The position numbers were made by a program, and so were the translations under genes. DNA of 13,409 bases from Flavobacteriia bacterium. Its GTDB lineage: Bacteria > Bacteroidota > Bacteroidia > Flavobacteriales_D > Crocinitomicaceae. The stretch lies in the NCBI GenBank assembly GCA_009925805.1, contig RFQF01000043.1:1-13409 (forward strand). Reading direction: 5' to 3'. The notes under the pieces were generated by a model. The model searched no databases and was not told the DNA's origin. It was given only the letters and a program-made list of their open reading frames with translations. Below, one piece after another: positions 1 to 5,438 of the stretch (position 1 is its first letter; each line of letters starts with the position of its first letter).

Positions 1-945
1 GTAACCCACGAGGAGGTCAGTTCTGAAGACTTAGGAGGGGCAAAAACCCATGCGGAGCGAAGCGGAGTCAACCATTTTGTTGCAGGTAACGATGTGGAAT
101 GTTTGAAACGCGTGAGAACGTTATTGACCTACCTTCCACAAAATGCCTATGAGGATGCTCCGCTAACCTCGGTTTTTGAGTTCAGTCAAGAAAAGATTTC
201 AAGAATTGACCATGTTCTGCCGGCAAAAAATGGGTTGCCGTATGATTGTCGAAGAATTATTGAATGTTTGGTGGATGATGCTTCGTTTCTAGAAGTGCAG
301 GAGGATTATGCCAAAAATATCGTTATTGGTTTCGCTCGAATGGAAGGCCGCTCGTTGGGAATTGTTGCTAACCAACCCGCGGAATTAGCTGGGGTATTGG
401 ACATCAATGCTTCGCGAAAAGGGGCTCGATTTGTAAGATTTTGTGATTCCTTCAACATTCCACTCCTGATTCTTGAAGACGTTCCTGGATTTTTGCCGGG
501 TACCGATCAAGAGTGGAATGGAATAATTACGCATGGTGCTAAATTGTTGTATGCTTTTGCAGAAGCAACGGTTCCAAGGATAACCGTAATTACGCGTAAG
601 GCCTATGGGGGCGCTTATTGCGTAATGAACTCGAAGTCGTTAGGGGCAGATTTAAGTTTTGCCTGGCCCAATGCGGAAATTGCGGTTATGGGTGCTAAAG
701 GGGCTGCTGAGATAATTTTTAGACGAGAAATTTCAGAGGCAGAAGATTCGGAACAACAGTGGCGCGAAAAAGAATTTGAATACGCGGAAACTTTTGCCAA
801 CCCTTACCGGGCCGCTGAACGCGGAATAGTGGACGATGTTATCTTTCCCAAGGAAACCCGTCAGCGCCTTATTCATGGATTCAAAATGTTAGAAAAAAAA
901 GCAGAAAATTTACCACAAAAGAAACATGGTAATATTCCCCTATAA
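1..945 (+). CDS. Acyl-CoA carboxylase beta (carboxyltransferase) subunit, C-terminal part, 5' truncated by the window edge
   Basis: The frame is open from base 1, so 314 codons of a protein usually about 510-520 residues long are present; the start lies left of the window. This is the carboxyltransferase of a biotin-dependent acyl-CoA carboxylase (propionyl-CoA carboxylase beta type), which moves the carboxyl group from carboxybiotin to an acyl-CoA in the cytoplasm. Visible signatures are EDLGGAKTHAERSGVNHF near the start of the fragment, the C-terminal crotonase-like half with GVLDINASRKGARFVRFCD, EDVPGFLPGTDQEWNGII and RKAYGGAYCVMNSK, then IAVMGAKGAAEIIF, and the family-typical end KKHGNIPL. 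The residue after AYGGAY is Cys (codon 619-621), where well-studied propionyl-CoA carboxylases have Asp; see findings. The next gene follows with no or 9 bases between, suggesting co-transcription. The family is certain; the preferred acyl-CoA is not. Confidence 0.95.
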   Translation, partial: VTHEEVSSEDLGGAKTHAERSGVNHFVAGNDVECLKRVRTLLTYLPQNAYEDAPLTSVFEFSQEKISRIDHVLPAKNGLPYDCRRIIECLVDDASFLEVQEDYAKNIVIGFARMEGRSLGIVANQPAELAGVLDINASRKGARFVRFCDSFNIPLLILEDVPGFLPGTDQEWNGIITHGAKLLYAFAEATVPRITVITRKAYGGAYCVMNSKSLGADLSFAWPNAEIAVMGAKGAAEIIFRREISEAEDSEQQWREKEFEYAETFANPYRAAERGIVDDVIFPKETRQRLIHGFKMLEKKAENLPQKKHGNIPL

Positions 946-954
946 GTGTATTCA

Positions 955-1941
955 ATGAAAAATTTAATCGCCGGTTTTACAAATCAATTAGAGGAAGCTT
1001 TACTTATTGCCTCTAAACAAAAGTTCAAGCAACCCAATCGCCCTATGCATAATATGGTGATTTGCGGACTTGGTGGTTCGGGCATAGGGGCCAAAATTGT
1101 AAGTAATTGGGTGTTCGATGAGCTGAATATTCCGGTGACCTTGGTTAATGAATATGCCATTCCAGCCTTTGTAAATGAACATTCCCTGGTGATTGCATCC
1201 TCGTATTCAGGAGATACGGAAGAAACATTAATGGCTGTTCAAGAAGCGCAAGTGCGCGGAGCGTTTATTGTAGGAATTACGAGCGGAGGAAAACTGCAGG
1301 AATTTTGCCTAACCCATCGCCACGATTGCGTTCTTGTGCCCGGCGGAAACCCTCCACGTACCGCCGTTGCCTATTCGATTGTTCAATTAGTGAATTATTT
1401 CCAAGCATTAGGGTTCATTTCGGCTAACAGCCTAAGGCAGATTGAACAAAGCATCGGTTTATTGAATGAGCAGCAGTCGTTTATTCAAGAAAAATCAATG
1501 GAACTAGCTTCTTTTTTGTTTGGAAAGGTGGGCGTTTTGTACGGGGAAACTAAATACGAAGGCGTGATTGTTCGTGCAAAGCAGCAATTCAATGAAAATT
1601 CCAAGTTTTTGTGCTGGTACCATGTAATACCAGAAATGAACCACAATGAGCTTGTTGGTTGGGGAGGAGGCGATGAACGCTTTGCCCCAGTTTTTTTTAC
1701 AGCTTCGGACATTCAACCCAGAAATCAACGAAGGCTTGAAATCACCATGGATGCGATCCATCAAAAATCAAAGGCTGTTTTCATAGTTCACGCGGAGGGA
1801 AATTCGCTTATTGAACGCTCCTTGTATTTGATTCATCTCGTAGATTGGGCTTCCTATTTTTTGTGTGAAAAAAATGATGCAGATATCATGGACATAAAAA
1901 TTATTGATTACCTCAAAAATGAATTGGGTAAAATCACATGA
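955..1941 (+). CDS. Bifunctional phosphoglucose/phosphomannose isomerase
   Basis: A cytoplasmic SIS-fold isomerase interconverting glucose-6-P or mannose-6-P with fructose-6-P, the type common in archaea and some bacteria (bact-PGI_C family). It has 328 residues, normal for the family. Motifs from the ATG at 955: GLGGSGIG (about residues 38-45) and SSYSGDTEET (82-91) in the first SIS domain, PGGNPPRTA (129-137), NENSK (213-217) and PEMNHNE (226-232), the last two carrying the likely catalytic Glu and His. A GTG at 946, immediately after the upstream TAA, could add three residues; I prefer ATG 955 because MKNLIAGF fits the usual short N-terminus. The stop overlaps the lipB start by 4 bases (ATGA), so translation is probably coupled. 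I see no separate classical pgi in the window, so this may be the main glucose-6-P isomerase of the cell (inference). Confidence 0.92.
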   Translation: MKNLIAGFTNQLEEALLIASKQKFKQPNRPMHNMVICGLGGSGIGAKIVSNWVFDELNIPVTLVNEYAIPAFVNEHSLVIASSYSGDTEETLMAVQEAQVRGAFIVGITSGGKLQEFCLTHRHDCVLVPGGNPPRTAVAYSIVQLVNYFQALGFISANSLRQIEQSIGLLNEQQSFIQEKSMELASFLFGKVGVLYGETKYEGVIVRAKQQFNENSKFLCWYHVIPEMNHNELVGWGGGDERFAPVFFTASDIQPRNQRRLEITMDAIHQKSKAVFIVHAEGNSLIERSLYLIHLVDWASYFLCEKNDADIMDIKIIDYLKNELGKIT

Positions 1942-2621
1942 ACCAACCAACCGTAACACTGCACGACTTAGGATGCATTGCCTATAAAACAGCATGGGAC
2001 TTTCAAGAACGTTTGTTTAATGACCTAATTATTGAAAAACGCAACGGAAATACCCGGGCGATGAATCACTTGATATTGTGTGAACATCCGCATGTTTTTA
2101 CGCTCGGAAAAAGTGGGAATCCTTCCAATTTATTGGCGGATGAATCGGCCCTAAACCTGTTGGATGCCGAATTTTATCAAATAAATCGAGGGGGAGATAT
2201 CACCTACCACGGTCCAGGACAATTGGTGGTTTATCCTGTTTTTGATTTGGAACAGTTTTTCTCAGATATTCATAAATATATGCGGTATTTGGAAGAGTCT
2301 GTGATTAGGGTATTAGCCAACTACGGGTTAGAAGGCGAACGCATAGCAGGCCTTACCGGGGTTTGGATGGTAGAAGATGCCCCTCGTAAGATCGCCGCTT
2401 TTGGAGTTAAATGTTCTCGTTGGGTTACCATGCACGGAATAGGTTTCAATGTGAATACGGATTTGTCGTATTTTGATCAAATTATTCCTTGCGGAATCGA
2501 TGATAAACAAGTAACCTCGGTTTCAAGAGAATTAGGACATGAGGTAACTATGCAAGAAATTAAAATGGATTTTCTACGGGAATTCCAAGCGTTATTCGAA
2601 TTTGAACTAATGAATGTTTGA
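1938..2621 (+). CDS. lipB: Octanoyl-[acyl-carrier-protein]:protein N-octanoyltransferase (lipoate biosynthesis)
   Basis: LipB transfers the octanoyl chain from octanoyl-ACP to the lipoyl domains of 2-oxoacid dehydrogenases and the glycine cleavage H protein; LipA then inserts sulfur. The 227-residue length is typical. The family signature RGGDITYHGPGQLVVYP is at residues 84-100. The catalytic Lys151 lies in RKIAAFGVK and the acyl-accepting Cys185 in IIPCGI; their 34-residue spacing matches E. coli K135/C169. HGIGFNVNTDL and KQVTSVSRELG are also family-typical. The start codon overlaps the upstream stop (ATGA), and the gene ends in TGATG, whose ATG starts the next gene, so lipB sits inside a translationally coupled chain. 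No missing residue or frame problem is seen. Confidence 0.97.
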   Translation: MNQPTVTLHDLGCIAYKTAWDFQERLFNDLIIEKRNGNTRAMNHLILCEHPHVFTLGKSGNPSNLLADESALNLLDAEFYQINRGGDITYHGPGQLVVYPVFDLEQFFSDIHKYMRYLEESVIRVLANYGLEGERIAGLTGVWMVEDAPRKIAAFGVKCSRWVTMHGIGFNVNTDLSYFDQIIPCGIDDKQVTSVSRELGHEVTMQEIKMDFLREFQALFEFELMNV

Positions 2622-3022
2622 TGAGAGCAAAAGATTTAATTCCGAAGGTTGAAGGTGTTTATTTAGCTGTTCTTATGGAGCAAGAGACATCAGAATTTGC
2701 GGTTTATCTGATCAATGATAAACAGGATATTATGGAGGGGATAATTGTTACGAGTGTGGGTTTTGGAGAGAAACCCACAACGGGAGAAGCGCTGAAAACG
2801 GCGACGCTTCGGCATTCTTTGGAGGTGCTTTTGCCGGGAGAATATGCAAAAATAGAATGGATTGTACCCGAAGTTTTTGGGTTGTATAATGAATATTGGG
2901 TGAGTTTTTGGATTGATGAGGTTTTGTATGACAAAAAGTTCACTTTTTTACCTGATTCAATAAGGGTTTCAGAGCTGCAGGAATTATCCAGGTTTGGAAA
3001 AAAAGGATTAATTCTGAGTTAA
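2621..3022 (+). CDS. Conserved protein of unknown function coupled to lipB
   Basis: A 133-residue soluble protein with no signal peptide or membrane segment. I do not recognise a named domain. The sequence resembles, from memory, a small hypothetical protein widespread in Bacteroidota (start KDLIPKVEGVYLAVLM, middle GEKPTTGEALKTATLRHSLE, then FGLYNEYWVSFWIDEVLYD and KKFTFLPDSI). Alternating hydrophobic residues suggest a mainly beta fold. The ATG at 2621 shares one base with the lipB stop (TGATG). A TTG at 2618 would add one residue and is less likely. Tight coupling to lipB suggests shared expression; a role in lipoylation is only a guess. A transcription terminator lies just beyond the stop. 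Confidence 0.8.
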   Translation: MRAKDLIPKVEGVYLAVLMEQETSEFAVYLINDKQDIMEGIIVTSVGFGEKPTTGEALKTATLRHSLEVLLPGEYAKIEWIVPEVFGLYNEYWVSFWIDEVLYDKKFTFLPDSIRVSELQELSRFGKKGLILS

Positions 3023-3031
3023 TTAAGTGCC

Positions 3032-3059
3032 AAAAAAAAGGCGACCGTAAGGTCGCCTT
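3032..3059 (-). terminator. Rho-independent terminator, chiefly for the - strand lipoprotein gene
   Basis: A perfect 9-bp stem (AAGGCGACC at 3038-3046 pairing with GGTCGCCTT at 3051-3059) has a 4-base loop. Read on the - strand, the stem is followed directly by a run of eight T, the classical intrinsic terminator, 19 bases after the stop at 3079. Read on the + strand, the loop is GTAA (GNRA type) but no T run follows. It may therefore stop + strand transcripts only weakly, or serve as a 3' stabilising hairpin for the lipB unit. Confidence 0.85.
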
Positions 3060-3078
3060 GATATAACGTTATTGACAC

Positions 3079-3786
3079 TTATTGTTTGTCATAGATAGCT
3101 ACGCATGTTCCAGATCCACCGATTACGGGGGTTGTGTTATTGTAGGTGTACGTAATTTGTATTTGAGTTCCACTGGCATTCATTGCCCCTGTACCCGAGA
3201 AATCAATGTTACCGAGTTGAATGTTGATGGTTTGTTGGGGAATGGTTACCGCTGCTCCGTTAATCGTTCCAGTAGCGGTACCACCTACCAAATTGAAGAA
3301 ATTGCCAATGTTAATGTCTGCAGCCGTGGCACCCGCAGAAATTGTTGGGCTTCCGGAAACTGGAAATTTAGTTGCGCTGCATGTGGACGTTAAACCCCAA
3401 GTTGGTCCGGTCCAATTTTCCGCTCCTATTACTACGTTTACGGTGCGTTGTGCTGTGGAAGTACCGTTGGAGTTACTCGCAGCGTAATTCACTGAATACG
3501 TTCCTACAGTTGTTGTGTCTACTTGGTTATTCGTAGTTACTGGAACGGAAGAACCATCTTTGTTGGTGGCCGTGGCCCCTGCGTCGGTATAGGAACTTCC
3601 TACATTGATGGTAACGGAAGTTTGTCCGTTAAGTTTAATGATTGGCTTGTACAAACAAGAACCATCGTCTTTTTTGGCTTTACTGTTAAAGTTAACAGCG
3701 CCATTATCGGTACATCCCTTTTTTTTACAAGCAGTAAATGTAAGGGCACCAAGTCCAATACTCAAAATAATCAGTGTTTGTTTCAT
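3079..3786 (-). CDS. Lipoprotein with CTDxxAxNF...DDGSC motif and DUF5011/Ig-like domain
   Basis: A 235-residue envelope lipoprotein of unknown function. Residues 1-20 form a lipoprotein signal, with lipobox FTAC giving Cys20 as the lipidated residue, followed by KKK. Residues 25-44 (GCTDNGAVNF then KDDGSC) match a short Cys-bracketed, Asp-rich motif seen in secreted Bacteroidota proteins, possibly metal-binding. Residues 49-120 (PIIKLNG, YTDAGATATNKDG, VGTYSVNYAASNSNG, RTVNV) look like a DUF5011-type bacterial Ig-like domain. The last 110 residues are Gly/Thr/Ser-rich beta-type sequence with Cys near both ends, unrecognised. It starts 40 bases after recA on the same strand, with no terminator between, so some read-through from recA is likely. 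Its own terminator follows. A weak promoter-like TAACTTAG lies upstream (7 of 8 versus TAnnTTTG). Confidence 0.85.
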   Translation of the reverse strand: MKQTLIILSIGLGALTFTACKKKGCTDNGAVNFNSKAKKDDGSCLYKPIIKLNGQTSVTINVGSSYTDAGATATNKDGSSVPVTTNNQVDTTTVGTYSVNYAASNSNGTSTAQRTVNVVIGAENWTGPTWGLTSTCSATKFPVSGSPTISAGATAADINIGNFFNLVGGTATGTINGAAVTIPQQTINIQLGNIDFSGTGAMNASGTQIQITYTYNNTTPVIGGSGTCVAIYDKQ

Positions 3787-3826
3787 CGGTTAAATTTTGC
3801 TCTAAGTTAGGAATATTTCATGAAAA

Positions 3827-4852
3827 TTATTCTTCCGTTGCTTCTTTTTTTGTGCCATCCAGGGCTATTCTTATACGTTGCTCTAACTCTTCGCATAATT
3901 CAGGATTGTCGGACAGCAAGGATTTAATGGAATCCCTACCTTGACCTAGGCGGGTTTCACCGTAGGAAAACCAAGACCCACTTTTTTTGAGAATGTTCAA
4001 TTCCACTCCTAAATCGATAATTTCTCCGATCTTAGAAATCCCTTCTCCGTAAAGAATATCGAACTCGGCTTTTCGAAACGGCGGAGCTACTTTATTTTTG
4101 ACCACTTTCACTTTTACGCGGTTTCCAATAATCTCCTCTCCGTCCTTTAATTGCGTAGCTTTTCTTATATCCAATCTTAATGAAGCGTAAAATTTTAAAG
4201 CATTTCCTCCGGTGGTGGTTTCTGGATTTCCAAACATAACCCCGATTTTATCGCGCAATTGATTGATGAAAATGCAACAGCAGCCCGCTTTATTGATGGA
4301 GGAGGTTAATTTTCTTAACGCTTTCGACATTAACCGAGCCTGCAATCCCATTTGCGAATCTCCCATTTCTCCTTCGATTTCAGCCTTGGGTGTTAAGGCA
4401 GCTACCGAGTCAATAATGATCAAATCGATCGCTCCGGAACGAATCAAGTTATCGGCAATTTCGAGCGCCTGTTCTCCATTGTCAGGTTGTGAAACCAATA
4501 AATTGGCTACGTCAACACCTAGTTTTTCGGCATAAAATTGATCGAAAGCATGCTCAGCATCGATGAAGGCAGCAATTCCTCCTTGTTTTTGAATTTCTGC
4601 GATTGCATGAATGGCCAATGTCGTTTTTCCGGAAGATTCTGGACCATAAATTTCAACGATTCTTCCTTTCGGATAACCGTTTACCCCAAGAGCGATATCT
4701 AAGGTTAATGATCCGCTTGGGATAGCGTCCACTTTTTCAATCGGACTGTCGCCCAGTTTCATCACCGCTCCCTTACCGAAGGTTTTATCCAATTTTTCCA
4801 TGGTTAATTGGAGGGCTTTTAATTTTTCGTTTTGAACATCTTTTGTTGCCAT
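3827..4852 (-). CDS. recA: Recombinase RecA
   Basis: A complete 341-residue RecA, the ATP-dependent strand-exchange protein of homologous recombination and co-protease activator of damage responses. Seen directly: N-terminal oligomerisation helix (KLKALQLTMEKLDKTFGKGAVM), Walker A GPESSGKT at 70-77, catalytic Glu100 in DAEHAFD, Walker B LIIIDS at 144-149, loop L1 region PKAEIEGEMGDS, loop L2 GNPETTTGGNALKFYAS around 208-224, and a short acidic C-terminal tail. The ATG at 4852 gives the standard N-terminus. The gene lies 52 bases after bcp on the same strand. The gap holds a near-consensus -7 element and a perfect inverted repeat, so recA probably has its own regulated promoter. No inteins or missing residues. 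Confidence 0.98.
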   Translation of the reverse strand: MATKDVQNEKLKALQLTMEKLDKTFGKGAVMKLGDSPIEKVDAIPSGSLTLDIALGVNGYPKGRIVEIYGPESSGKTTLAIHAIAEIQKQGGIAAFIDAEHAFDQFYAEKLGVDVANLLVSQPDNGEQALEIADNLIRSGAIDLIIIDSVAALTPKAEIEGEMGDSQMGLQARLMSKALRKLTSSINKAGCCCIFINQLRDKIGVMFGNPETTTGGNALKFYASLRLDIRKATQLKDGEEIIGNRVKVKVVKNKVAPPFRKAEFDILYGEGISKIGEIIDLGVELNILKKSGSWFSYGETRLGQGRDSIKSLLSDNPELCEELEQRIRIALDGTKKEATEE

Positions 4853-4869
4853 AGGGTTTATTTTTTTTA

Positions 4870-4877
4870 CAAAGGTT
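4870..4877 (-). promoter_or_regulatory. Putative recA -7 promoter element
   Basis: On the - strand this reads AACCTTTG, 7 of 8 against the Bacteroidota -7 consensus TAnnTTTG, 17 bases before the recA start codon. No convincing TTTG -33 box is at the expected distance; that region is occupied by the inverted repeat at 4885-4907. Support is positional and by motif only. Confidence 0.4.
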
Positions 4878-4884
4878 TAAAGGC

Positions 4885-4907
4885 TAAACGTAAACTAAGT
4901 ACGTTTA
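4885..4907. promoter_or_regulatory. Perfect inverted repeat upstream of recA, candidate operator
   Basis: TAAACGTA (4885-4892) and TACGTTTA (4900-4907) form a perfect 8-bp inverted repeat with a 7-base spacer. The total span of 23 bp suits a dimeric helix-turn-helix regulator. It begins 33 bases before the recA ATG, and one arm covers the bcp stop codon. It lies where the -33 box should be relative to the -7 element at 4870-4877. The stem is AT-rich and no T run follows, so it is unlikely to be a terminator. A damage-response operator is an inference; no regulator is encoded in the window. Confidence 0.4.
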
Positions 4908-5369
4908 TGCTTTGATGTCGAAAAATTGAATGATTTCTTCTGCGTGATTTTTCGTGTTGGGTTTTTCTAGTAGGCCTACAAGCTCGCCTTCCTCATTGAA
5001 AAGAAAGGATTTTCGGTGAATACCATCGTAAGTTTTACCCATGAATTTTTTTTCTCCCCACACGCCGAAGGCTTGTATCACTTCTTTTTCAGGGTCGGAT
5101 AGTAATGTGAAATTCAGTTGGTGTTTAGTTGCAAATTTCTTGTGGGAAGCTACTGTGTCCGCACTAATTCCCACCACCTGTATTTCATGGTTTAGTAACA
5201 ACTCCTCCTGGTCACGTATACTGCAGGCCTGGGCGGTACATCCAGGGGTATCATCTTTAGGGTAAAAGTAAATAGCCAGTTTTTTACCTACGAATTGTGA
5301 TAATTCTATCGATTCACCTTCTTGATTTTTTAATACCGCCGAGGGTAATTTGTCGCCTATTTTAAGCAT
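4905..5369 (-). CDS. bcp: Thioredoxin-dependent thiol peroxidase (Bcp/PrxQ-type peroxiredoxin)
   Basis: A cytoplasmic peroxiredoxin reducing hydrogen peroxide and organic hydroperoxides with thioredoxin as electron donor. The 154-residue length is standard. The active-site motif KDDTPGCTAQACSIRD is present, with peroxidatic Cys44 and resolving Cys49 five residues on, as in PrxQ enzymes of the atypical 2-Cys type. Arg119 in GIHRKSFLF is the likely conserved active-site Arg. It has no signal peptide. The start ATG is preceded by an exact TAnnTTTG promoter match, and recA follows on the same strand, so peroxide defence and DNA repair lie in tandem. A shared response is possible but not shown. 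Confidence 0.95.
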   Translation of the reverse strand: MLKIGDKLPSAVLKNQEGESIELSQFVGKKLAIYFYPKDDTPGCTAQACSIRDQEELLLNHEIQVVGISADTVASHKKFATKHQLNFTLLSDPEKEVIQAFGVWGEKKFMGKTYDGIHRKSFLFNEEGELVGLLEKPNTKNHAEEIIQFFDIKA

Positions 5370-5390
5370 ATCGGTTGGTTAATATTTAAA

Positions 5391-5398
5391 CAAATATA
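5391..5398 (-). promoter_or_regulatory. Putative bcp -7 promoter element
   Basis: The - strand reads TATATTTG, an exact match to the Bacteroidota -7 consensus TAnnTTTG, ending 21 bases before the bcp ATG. No strong TTTG is at the ideal -33 distance; a TTG lies 13 bases upstream. It overlaps a weak 6-bp AT-only hairpin (5382-5397) that I do not assign a role. Confidence 0.45.
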
Positions 5399-5438
5399 AC
5401 GATTAATTAAACAACATGACATTTCGTTCAACATTTAA

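Noticed and set aside
3082..3810. Several + strand open frames (about 60-100 codons) opposite the DUF5011-like lipoprotein
   Set aside because: They overlap each other and the lipoprotein with its clear lipobox and domain; none has plausible protein features.
5382..5397. ATATTT/AAATAT hairpin upstream of bcp
   Set aside because: Only six A-T pairs with a 4-base loop in very AT-rich DNA; it coincides with the -7 element and is expected by chance.
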